A stretch of DNA of 10,321 nucleotides from Deltaproteobacteria bacterium RBG_16_54_11 (GTDB lineage: Bacteria; Desulfobacterota; B13-G15; RBG-16-54-18). Below the pieces are notes generated by a model that was not told the DNA's origin, made no database searches, and worked only from the letters and a program-made list of their open reading frames with translations. Made by a program: the position numbers and the translations under genes. This document shows positions 1 to 6,427 of the stretch, piece by piece. Location: positions 209 through 10,529 of the forward strand of contig MGQS01000102.1 in the NCBI GenBank assembly GCA_001797905.1, in the 5' to 3' direction. Position 1 is the stretch's first letter. Every line of letters begins with the position of its first letter.

Positions 1-18
1 GTTGAGGCGAGGGGCACT

Positions 19-3000
19 ATGGTGAGACACACACAGGGGGACGTTGCCGTGCGCGAGTTTCACATCTCTCGCAAAGCAAGGGACCGTTATCAATTTGATC
101 AGACGCTCTTCGCGATGCATGGCAACGTCATCTTCGCCGATTTCCGCGCCGCATTGATATTCGCCCAGAAGATGAATGCCAGCCGGGATCTGGTCCGCTT
201 CCCGGAACAGGCGGTCAAGGCGGGGCAGATCAATGCCATGGGGTTGATCGATGAGATTCTTCACTATATTGTGGCGTGCTATCGTGATCAAAAGAATCCG
301 GAGGTGATGGCTCAGGCACTGTCCTGGCTGGACGCGAGACTCGGGAAAGCGGAGGTAGAAGCGGCCCTGCTGAAGTTCACCGATATCTTCCCGCCCGTTG
401 CCGTCTACCGGAGGGAAATTTCCGCCCCCGAATACCTTGCCGGCGAGACAGCGGGCATCCCCCATCGGCAGGTCGTGCTGGAAGAGCTGCTTATGCTCTG
501 GCTGGCGAACGTGAATCCGGCCTTCATGTCCTATCCGGAGTTGTTTGACGACGTTGCGTTGGAACAGGAAACATCGTATCTCACGCTGCTCGCAGAACTC
601 CGCTCTTTTTTCGAAACCCAGCCCTTATTCGGCCCGGACAACCAGAACGTGGTGGACATGCTTCGCAGCCCGAGTATCACCGCACCCCATTCCCTGTCCG
701 GACAACTGGAGTACATTCTGAAGGGCTGGGGACCTCTCTTGGGCAAGCATCTCTACCGCTTGTTGAGCAGCCTCGATTTTATCAAGGAGGAAGAAAAACC
801 TATCTTCTTCGGGCCTGGCCCGTCCCTGGTACCGGTCTATGATAGGGGAGGGTACGAGCCGGAGCGTTTCAGCCCGGATAAGGACTGGATGCCCAAGGTA
901 GTGCTTGTGGCAAAAAATACGCACGTTTGGCTCGATCAGCTTTCCCGTAAATACCAACGTCCGATCACGCGCCTGGACCACATTCCTGATGAGGAGCTTG
1001 CTACGCTGTCCAGATGGGGATTTACCGCTCTGTGGCTCATTGGCCTGTGGGAACGCAGTACAGCCTCGCAACGCATCAAGCAAATGTGCGGCAACCCCGA
1101 GGCGGTGGCTTCGGCCTATTCGCTCCGCGAGTATGAGATCGTGCCGGATCTTGGCGGACCGGAGGGATTCCATAACTTGAGAGAGCGGGCATGGCGGCAC
1201 GGCATCCGTCTTGCCAGTGATATGGTGCCCAATCACATGGGTATCGATTCCAAATGGGTTATCGAACACCCGGATTGGTTCATCTCGCTGGACCATAGTC
1301 CTTTTCCATCCTACAGCTTCAGCGGACCGAACCTCTCGGGGGACGAGCGGGTGGGAATTTTTCTGGAAGATCACTACTACAACCGCTGCGACGCTGCCGT
1401 GGTCTTCAAGCGGGTTGATTTCTGGACAGGCAGCGAGAAGTTTATCTACCACGGCAACGACGGCACCAACATGCCGTGGAATGATACCGCCCAACTTAAT
1501 TTCTTGAATCCCGAAGTGCGCGAGGCCGTGATACAGACGATCCTCCATGTGGCGCGACAGGTTCCCATTATCCGCTTCGACGCGGCAATGACGCTGACCA
1601 AACGGCACTATCAGCGGCTGTGGTTCCCCGAGCCCGGCTCCGGAGGCGCCATCCCCTCGCGCGCAGAAAACGGCCTGCCCCGCCAGCAATTTAACGATGC
1701 CATACCATCTGAGTTCTGGCGTGAGGTAGTGGATCGCGTGGCCCGGGAGGGGCCGGACACCCTTTTGTTGGCAGAGGCCTTCTGGTTGATGGAGGGCTAT
1801 TTCGTGCGCACCCTGGGCATGCACCGTGTCTATAATAGTGCGTTCATGAATATGTTGCGCGACGAGGACAATGCAAAGTACCGATGGCTCATGAAGAATA
1901 CCCTCGAGTTCGATCCCGAGGTCCTCAAGCGCTTCGTTAATTTTATGAACAATCCGGACGAATACACCGCAATAGACCAGTTCGGCAAGGGAGATAAGTA
2001 TTTCGGCATTTGCACGATGATGGTCACACTCCCCGGGCTACCCATGTTCGGGCACGGGCAGATCGAGGGGTTTGCTGAAAAATATGGCATGGAGTATCGC
2101 CGGGCGTATTGGAATGAGTTACCCGACCAGTCTCTTGTGGAGCGGCACGAAAGGGAGATTTTTCCCTTGCTCCATCGACGGCACCTATTCTCGGAGGTGG
2201 AGCATTTTGTGCTCTATGACTTTTGGACGTCAGAGGGATACGTCAACGAAGATGTATTCGCATACTCAAACCGCTCGGGAGATGAACGAATACTCATCGT
2301 CTATCACAACAAATTCGCCGACGTCCGCGGATGGATTCGCACCTCGGTCGGAGTCGCGAGCAAAAGGCCGGACGGCTCCAAGCGGATCGTGCATCGGACA
2401 TTAGGTAAGGCCCTCGCGCTGCATCAGGACGAACGCCGCTTCACCATCTTTCGCGATCACCTATCGGGATTGGAATATATCCGGAGCAGTAAAGAATTAT
2501 GCGAGCGGGGATTGTACGTGGAGATGGCAGCGTATAAGTGCCACGTATTTATGAACTTCCGAGAAGTCCGTGATAACGACTGGCACTATTACGAGTACAT
2601 CACAGCCTATCTGAATGGACGTGGCGTGCCGAGCGTAGAGGCCGCGCTGCAGGAAATCCTGCTTCAACCCGTCCACCAACCGTTCATCGAGCTGGTCAAC
2701 GCCGACCTATTCCGCCGGTTGATGAAAAAACGCGTGACCAAAGTCGGTGCCTCGCCCCCCAAGATGCTTCTTGAAGAAGTGGAGGGGAAAGCGCAGGCGC
2801 TGTTGCGCGCCATTAAAGAGTTCACCGGCGGACAAGGCGATGAGGCGGCGGTTGCACACGAGATACGAGAGCGATTGGCGTCCGCCTTACGACTGTCCGT
2901 GCTTGCGGAGGGGGAGGTCGGCGAATACCTGCGATCAAAGCTCGACGATGATTCGGCGACATGGGGTACACTCTTCGGGTGGCTCTTTGTTTACGATCTG

Positions 3001-3489
3001 GGCAAGATGGCAATGGGCGCCGGCTTTGAGGAGCTGAGTAGAAGCTGGCTCGACGAATGGCAGCTTGGTCGGATACTGGCGGGCGTCATCCGGGACTTCG
3101 GGCTGGATAAGCAGTCGGCCGATTATGCGGTAACCCTGGTCAAACTCCTCACCGCGCACCCGCATTGGCTCGAAAGCGGCGGCGCGGCTCCGCTGTATGA
3201 AATGTTCTCATCTCTTTTCAGAGACAACGATGCGCAACGCGCCCTGCTGGTCAATCGCCACCAGGAGGTCCTGTGGTTCAACAAAGAAGCCTTCGAGCAG
3301 CTCCTCTGGTGGATATTCGTTACCGCGGCAATAAGCTACCCTGCGGCGTCGCCCAAGCGATTGACGGTTGAGATGCTCGGCTGCCGGGAGATGGTAAGCT
3401 CATTACAAGAGGCGTCGAAGACCTCGGGGTACCGGGTAGAGAAACTGCTGGAAGAAGTGAGTAAGCTGCAAAAAAAGGGCTCTTGCTGA
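19..3489 (+). CDS. Large GH13 (alpha-amylase superfamily) protein, 1156 aa
   Basis: This is a cytoplasmic glycoside hydrolase/transferase of the alpha-amylase clan, probably acting on glycogen or maltodextrins. No signal peptide or membrane segment is visible. Residues 1 to about 270 are a helical N-terminal region. The (beta/alpha)8 barrel begins near G278-Y279-E280 and W339LIGLW. Conserved regions seen are DMVPNH (D401, N405, H406), IIRFDAA (D521, expected nucleophile), LLLAEAF (E586, expected acid/base) and NNPDE (D647, expected third carboxylate). In the last one Pro replaces the usual His before Asp. A GHGQIEGF motif follows. From about 770 to 1156 lies a beta-rich then helical tail with no domain I recognise. 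At 1156 aa it is roughly twice a simple amylase. AGGGG at 10-14 supports ATG 19, but the frame is open to the window edge, and GTG 49 behind GGGGGAC is an alternative start. Exact substrate and reaction are unknown. Confidence 0.87.
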   Translation: MVRHTQGDVAVREFHISRKARDRYQFDQTLFAMHGNVIFADFRAALIFAQKMNASRDLVRFPEQAVKAGQINAMGLIDEILHYIVACYRDQKNPEVMAQALSWLDARLGKAEVEAALLKFTDIFPPVAVYRREISAPEYLAGETAGIPHRQVVLEELLMLWLANVNPAFMSYPELFDDVALEQETSYLTLLAELRSFFETQPLFGPDNQNVVDMLRSPSITAPHSLSGQLEYILKGWGPLLGKHLYRLLSSLDFIKEEEKPIFFGPGPSLVPVYDRGGYEPERFSPDKDWMPKVVLVAKNTHVWLDQLSRKYQRPITRLDHIPDEELATLSRWGFTALWLIGLWERSTASQRIKQMCGNPEAVASAYSLREYEIVPDLGGPEGFHNLRERAWRHGIRLASDMVPNHMGIDSKWVIEHPDWFISLDHSPFPSYSFSGPNLSGDERVGIFLEDHYYNRCDAAVVFKRVDFWTGSEKFIYHGNDGTNMPWNDTAQLNFLNPEVREAVIQTILHVARQVPIIRFDAAMTLTKRHYQRLWFPEPGSGGAIPSRAENGLPRQQFNDAIPSEFWREVVDRVAREGPDTLLLAEAFWLMEGYFVRTLGMHRVYNSAFMNMLRDEDNAKYRWLMKNTLEFDPEVLKRFVNFMNNPDEYTAIDQFGKGDKYFGICTMMVTLPGLPMFGHGQIEGFAEKYGMEYRRAYWNELPDQSLVERHEREIFPLLHRRHLFSEVEHFVLYDFWTSEGYVNEDVFAYSNRSGDERILIVYHNKFADVRGWIRTSVGVASKRPDGSKRIVHRTLGKALALHQDERRFTIFRDHLSGLEYIRSSKELCERGLYVEMAAYKCHVFMNFREVRDNDWHYYEYITAYLNGRGVPSVEAALQEILLQPVHQPFIELVNADLFRRLMKKRVTKVGASPPKMLLEEVEGKAQALLRAIKEFTGGQGDEAAVAHEIRERLASALRLSVLAEGEVGEYLRSKLDDDSATWGTLFGWLFVYDLGKMAMGAGFEELSRSWLDEWQLGRILAGVIRDFGLDKQSADYAVTLVKLLTAHPHWLESGGAAPLYEMFSSLFRDNDAQRALLVNRHQEVLWFNKEAFEQLLWWIFVTAAISYPAASPKRLTVEMLGCREMVSSLQEASKTSGYRVEKLLEEVSKLQKKGSC

Positions 3490-3660
3490 ATTGTTCTGAG
3501 AGACGGCAACAGAGGGGAGAACTCTGCGCGGCCTCTCTGCGAGGCATTGTCAAGGCATCTGCAGGACAAGGACAAAATCCTATCTCCTTCGCAATCATCC
3601 GTCTTGACATTATTGACAAAGGGACATAATGAGGGCATGCTGGAAAAAGGTAAAAAGGAA
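3490..3660. other. Spacer between GH13 gene and small ORF
   Basis: The 171-bp gap holds a small perfect hairpin, GCCTC-TCTGC-GAGGC (3531-3545). It has no T-tract, so it is a poor Rho-independent terminator. A putative promoter lies at 3604-3630. The reading frame of the small downstream gene is open back to ATG 3547, but that stretch looks non-coding. Confidence 0.45.
3604..3630 (+). promoter_or_regulatory. Putative sigma-70 promoter for the small ORF
   Basis: TTGACA occurs twice, at 3604-3609 and 3613-3618, and CATAAT lies at 3625-3630. The first TTGACA is 15 bp from CATAAT, shorter than the preferred 17. The second pairs only with a weak CATGCT at 3636. Placement just upstream of the small gene makes a promoter plausible, and it would give that gene its own transcription. 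Confidence 0.35.
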
Positions 3661-3936
3661 ATGTCTGCAGGGATAAAGGTCGACTGCTATGCCGGGCACA
3701 AGGCCAATCAGAGGCCTTCGACCTTCTCGGTGGGAAAGAAACGGATGAAGGTCAAGCGCATAGTGGACCAATGGTATGGGCCGGATCATGCCTATTTCAA
3801 GGTTCTGGCCGAGGATGCGAATATCTACATCTTGAGGTACAGTGAGGCCAATGACCACTGGGAGTTGGTATTCTTCAAAGAGGGAGATTACCATGGCGAG
3901 ATCTCTCCGGGGATGCGGCAAGAGGCCTCCTCCTAA
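3661..3936 (+). CDS. Small unrecognised basic protein, 91 aa
   Basis: I do not assign a function. The protein is soluble, with no signal peptide or transmembrane helix. It has a compact core of roughly 70 residues: a single Cys in VDCYAGHKANQRP (C9), a basic strand KKRMKVKRIVD, then QWYGPDHAYFKVLAED and a beta-rich NIYILRYSEANDHWELVFF. The aromatic-rich alternating strands suggest a small beta-barrel or beta-sandwich. The overall shape resembles short conserved hypothetical proteins of anaerobic and environmental bacteria, but that is from memory. ATG 3661 is chosen because the core starts there and GGAAAAAGG lies at 3642-3650. ATG 3637 is an alternative, adding eight mostly Lys/Glu/Gly residues. 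The far upstream ATG 3547 is rejected because that segment overlaps the likely promoter. The gene sits between the GH13 gene and glgC, 125 bp before the latter. Confidence 0.7.
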   Translation: MSAGIKVDCYAGHKANQRPSTFSVGKKRMKVKRIVDQWYGPDHAYFKVLAEDANIYILRYSEANDHWELVFFKEGDYHGEISPGMRQEASS

Positions 3937-4061
3937 TCCGTATGAAGAGAGCGCTTGGGGAGGGGCGATGAATCTTGTCTCTGACGACTAACGCAGGGAC
4001 GACCTTTTCCCAGACATAGATTGCGCTGGTTTTTTACATATACTATCAATGGATCCCGACA
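3937..4061. promoter_or_regulatory. glgC upstream region with -10-like TATACT
   Basis: TATACT at 4039-4044 is a good -10 match, with no convincing -35 at 16-18 bp (4016-4021 reads ATAGAT). A transcript from here would have a leader of about 11 nt before ATG 4062. A T-run at 4030-4035 follows weak inverted pieces (CGCA/TGCG), too poor to call a terminator. Confidence 0.3.
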
Positions 4062-5306
4062 ATGAGGAAGAAGGATGTAAAGGTCTTAGCTATGGTGCTC
4101 GCCGGGGGAAAGGGGGAACGCCTCTACCCCTTGACCGAGCAACGCGCCAAACCCGCCGTCCCTTTCGGAGGGATGTATCGCCTCGTCGATTTCGTCCTCA
4201 GCAATCTGGTAAATTCCAAAATACACCAGATCTATGTCCTGACCCAGTACAAGGCCCAATCTCTGCTGAGACATCTGCAACAGGGGTGGGTGGGGACGTA
4301 TCCCATCGAGGGCCTCTTTATCCTCCCGGTCCCGGCGCAGATGCGCGTGGGTGAAACCTGGTATCTGGGCACGGCTGATGCGATCTTTCAAAATATCTAT
4401 CTCATCCATCAAACGAAACCGGATCTGGTCCTGGTGTTTGGGGCGGATCACGTTTATTTTATGGATGTGAGCCAAATGATCAGCTACCATCTTGAGAAAG
4501 GGGCGGAGATCTCCATCGCCACGATCCCCTATCCCAGAGCCGAGTGCGAGCAGCTCGGGGTCATTGTGGTGGACGAGCAATGGCGGGTTACAAACTTTCA
4601 AGAAAAGGTCCCTCACCCCACCCCCATGCCCGGCCAACCGGATAAGTGTCTCGTCTCCATGGGGAACTACATATTTAACACCGACGTGCTGATTGAAACT
4701 GTGGTGCAAGACAGCGTCGATGCAGAGAGCAGTCACGACTTCGGCCGGGACATCCTCCCTAAGATCTACGAAAGCAGACGCATCTATGCCTATAACTTCT
4801 GCCGCAATGAAGTCCCCGGTTTGCCGGGTCCCAACGACTATTGGCGGGATGTGGGGACCATCAAGAGCTTCTATGATGCCAATATGGACTTGAAGAACCC
4901 CTTGCCCCACCTGAACCTGTATAACCCCGAATGGCCGGTACGCTCAGTCAAACATCACGACCCCCCTGCCAAGCTGATAGTTGATACCAGCGGCAAAGCA
5001 GGGTATGTACAGAACTCGCTCGTGGTGGGAGGCTCCATCATCGCCGGCGGCTATGTGCGGGACTCCATCATAGGGAGAGATGTGCGCATCGCCAGCGGGG
5101 CCAAGGTGGAGGATTCAGTGATCCTCGGACATGCGGTGCTGGAAGAAGGGGCGAAGGTGCGTCGGGCCATCATCGATCACGGGAATGTCATCAAGAGGGG
5201 AGAAGAGATCGGCTACGACCGGGAAAGGGATATGCGCCGCTATCATGTCGATGAATCGGGGATCGTCGTGGCCCACGGCTTCGATTACGATCAGAAAACT
5301 CAATAG
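4062..5306 (+). CDS. glgC: Glucose-1-phosphate adenylyltransferase (ADP-glucose pyrophosphorylase), 414 aa
   Basis: Makes ADP-glucose and PPi from ATP and glucose-1-phosphate, the committed step of bacterial glycogen synthesis, in the cytoplasm. The N-terminal nucleotidyltransferase fold shows VLAGGKGERLYPLT (12-25), KPAVPFGGMYRLVDF (30-44), GTADA (103-107), GADHVY with the metal-binding Asp (D129), FQEK with the expected glucose-1-phosphate Lys (K182), SHDFG (224-228) and YWRDVGT (260-266). From about residue 300 come hexapeptide-like turns (SLVVGGSIIAGGYVRDSIIG) of the C-terminal left-handed beta-helix. Length is normal for GlgC. ATG 4062 follows an in-frame TAG at 4017 and keeps the first beta-strand (KVLAMVLAGG). 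It lacks a clear ribosome site, whereas internal ATG 4092 has AAAGG 7-8 nt upstream but would delete that strand. The gene converges with galU. No glgA is adjacent in the window. Confidence 0.95.
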   Translation: MRKKDVKVLAMVLAGGKGERLYPLTEQRAKPAVPFGGMYRLVDFVLSNLVNSKIHQIYVLTQYKAQSLLRHLQQGWVGTYPIEGLFILPVPAQMRVGETWYLGTADAIFQNIYLIHQTKPDLVLVFGADHVYFMDVSQMISYHLEKGAEISIATIPYPRAECEQLGVIVVDEQWRVTNFQEKVPHPTPMPGQPDKCLVSMGNYIFNTDVLIETVVQDSVDAESSHDFGRDILPKIYESRRIYAYNFCRNEVPGLPGPNDYWRDVGTIKSFYDANMDLKNPLPHLNLYNPEWPVRSVKHHDPPAKLIVDTSGKAGYVQNSLVVGGSIIAGGYVRDSIIGRDVRIASGAKVEDSVILGHAVLEEGAKVRRAIIDHGNVIKRGEEIGYDRERDMRRYHVDESGIVVAHGFDYDQKTQ

Positions 5307-5334
5307 ACCAAGGCACGTGCCACAGATGTTTGAG

Positions 5335-5366
5335 TGTTCAATCCCGCCGCAGACGGGACTTGAATA
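5335..5366. terminator. Hairpin between convergent glgC and galU
   Basis: The left arm TGTTCAATCCCG (5335-5346) pairs with the right arm CGGGACTTGAATA (5354-5366), with one bulged C at 5359, one G-T wobble and a 7-nt loop. This gives about 12 bp of stem. It lies between two convergent stop codons (5306 and 5385), where a bidirectional terminator would be expected. Neither strand has a U-tract afterwards, so it may instead be a processing or 3'-stabilising hairpin. Confidence 0.45.
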
Positions 5367-5384
5367 CTGGCGGGCAGGGGCTGA

Positions 5385-6251
5385 TCAGATAACCTTTTTG
5401 ATGAACTCCTTCAACCTCTCGGCCATCTCTGGGCGCTTCAGGGCAAAGGCGATATTTGCCTGCAGGGAGCCGAACTTATCCCCGGCATCGTACCGGTCCC
5501 CCGCGAATTCATAGCCGTACAAAGGCATCGTGCGGGCCAACGTCTGCAAGGCGTCGGTCAACTGGATCTCCCCACCCTTGCCAGGCGGGGTCTTCTCCAG
5601 GATGGGGAATATCTCCGGGGGGAGGATATACCTCCCGATAATGGCCAGATTCGAAGGTGCTTGATCAGGCGCGGGCTTCTCCACCAACTCTGTTATTCGA
5701 TAGACCCCCTCGCTCACCTGCTCTCCACGGATGATGCCATAGAGGTGCGTCTCGCTCGCGGGAACGCGCTGCAGGGCGATCACCCCTCCTCCCTTTTGGC
5801 GAGAGACCTCCACCATCTGGGCAAGGCAGGGAGGCTCGGCATCCACGAGATCATCGCCCAGGAGGACGGCAAAGGGCTCCTCCCCCACCGCCTCACGCGC
5901 GCACAGGACGGCATGCCCTAAGCCCCTGGGCTCCTCCTGGCGTACTGCCACCATCGTCACCATCTGGGAGAGCTCCTTGACCATCCGCAGCAAATCCCCT
6001 TTCTTCTGCCTCTTTAAGACCTCTTCCAACTCTGCGGAGACACCGAAGTGATCCTCAACAGCCCCCTTGCCCCGGGCGGTAATGAGGATGACCTGCTCAA
6101 TGCCTGAGGCTACGGCTTCTTCGACGATATATTGTATGGTGGGCTTGTCTACGATCGGCAAGAGCTCTTTGGGGACGACCTTGGTCGCCGGGAGAAACCT
6201 CGTCCCCGCCCCAGCTGCAGGGATCACCCCCTTGCGGATCTTGGTCTGCAT
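5385..6251 (-). CDS. galU: UTP--glucose-1-phosphate uridylyltransferase (UDP-glucose pyrophosphorylase), 288 aa
   Basis: Converts UTP and glucose-1-phosphate to UDP-glucose, which feeds cell-envelope polysaccharides, galactose interconversion and sometimes trehalose or sucrose synthesis. The sequence has the GalU signature: AAGAGTRFLPATKVVPKE (12-29), IVDKPTIQYIVEEA (33-46), TARGKGAVEDHF (58-69), GLGHAVLCA (110-118), LLGDD with metal-binding D133, ELVEKP with K192, then GKGGEIQLTDAL and GDRYDAGDKFG near the C-terminus. Length is typical. The frame is open 27 codons further upstream to 6332, but the start at 6251 is firm. AAAGGAG sits 7 nt before that ATG (the AGGAG complement is at 6259-6263), and the family's first strand (KIRKGVIPAAG) begins right there. 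The gene is divergent from glgP and convergent with glgC, so three glucose-1-phosphate enzymes lie together. Confidence 0.95.
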   Translation of the reverse strand: MQTKIRKGVIPAAGAGTRFLPATKVVPKELLPIVDKPTIQYIVEEAVASGIEQVILITARGKGAVEDHFGVSAELEEVLKRQKKGDLLRMVKELSQMVTMVAVRQEEPRGLGHAVLCAREAVGEEPFAVLLGDDLVDAEPPCLAQMVEVSRQKGGGVIALQRVPASETHLYGIIRGEQVSEGVYRITELVEKPAPDQAPSNLAIIGRYILPPEIFPILEKTPPGKGGEIQLTDALQTLARTMPLYGYEFAGDRYDAGDKFGSLQANIAFALKRPEMAERLKEFIKKVI

Positions 6252-6340
6252 AGCTCCACTCCTTTCCAGGCATGACTTGATCACGATGAGCCCTTTCCCA
6301 GGGCTGCCTCTGATCCTGAGCAATCTATCCAATCGCTCGT

Positions 6341-6352
6341 ATCACCGGTGAT
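6341..6352. promoter_or_regulatory. Perfect 12-bp palindrome, candidate operator for galU/glgP
   Basis: ATCACCGGTGAT is an exact palindrome in the 176-bp spacer between divergent galU and glgP. It lies immediately downstream of a galU -10-like element on the minus strand (TATCAT, complement at 6354-6359), where a bound repressor would block galU initiation. The central CCGG dyad resembles LacI-family operators. That family assignment is inference, and no such regulator gene is in the window. Confidence 0.4.
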
Positions 6353-6353
6353 T

Positions 6354-6382
6354 ATGATAACAAAGGCATGGCAACAGCAAAA
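6354..6382 (-). promoter_or_regulatory. galU: Weak putative galU promoter
   Basis: On the minus strand a -10-like TATCAT (complement of 6354-6359) is preceded by TTGCTG (complement of 6375-6380, 15-bp spacer) or TTTTGC (17-bp spacer). The -10 is a 5/6 match and the -35 is poor. Transcription would start near 6347, inside the palindrome, leaving a leader of about 95 nt before the ATG at 6251. Confidence 0.3.
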
Positions 6383-6390
6383 CATTCTCA

Positions 6391-6418
6391 TTGATCTCAT
6401 AAGGCGTTATGGTATCAT
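6391..6418 (+). promoter_or_regulatory. glgP: Putative sigma-70 promoter for glgP
   Basis: TTGATC (6391-6396, 4/6) and TATCAT (6413-6418, 5/6) are separated by 16 bp. The predicted start point, about 6425, is only a few bases before ATG 6428, so the mRNA would be nearly leaderless. This fits the lack of a Shine-Dalgarno sequence there. Confidence 0.42.
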
Positions 6419-6427
6419 GCACCGGAT

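Noticed and set aside
625..1824. 399-codon open frame on the minus strand within the GH13 gene
   Set aside because: It lies wholly antisense to a gene with an intact catalytic motif set. Its translation shows no recognisable domain, and long antisense frames are common in GC-rich coding DNA.
3531..3545. Hairpin GCCTC-TCTGC-GAGGC as terminator of the GH13 gene
   Set aside because: It has only 5 bp and no T-tract on either side, so it does not meet the pattern of a Rho-independent terminator.
3547..3660. N-terminal extension of the small protein to ATG 3547
   Set aside because: The stretch contains the TTGACA/CATAAT promoter-like elements and short hairpins, and does not look like protein sequence continuous with the conserved core.
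4049..4354. ATG 4049 frame overlapping the glgC start
   Set aside because: The frame encodes an unlikely Arg/Pro/Gly-rich product and overlaps the conserved nucleotide-binding region of glgC.
4086..4910. 274-codon minus-strand frame inside glgC
   Set aside because: Shadow of glgC. It is low-complexity in character, with no motif and no independent ribosome site.
5336..5365. CRISPR-repeat-like string (GTTCAATCCCG...CGGGACTTGAAT)
   Set aside because: It resembles the palindromic shape of some CRISPR repeats but occurs once, with no second copy, spacer pattern or cas gene in the window.
6252..6332. 27-codon upstream extension of galU to an earlier ATG
   Set aside because: GalU proteins begin at the KIRKGVIPAAG strand. 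A strong AAAGGAG lies 7 nt before the internal ATG at 6251, and the extension overlaps the probable leader.
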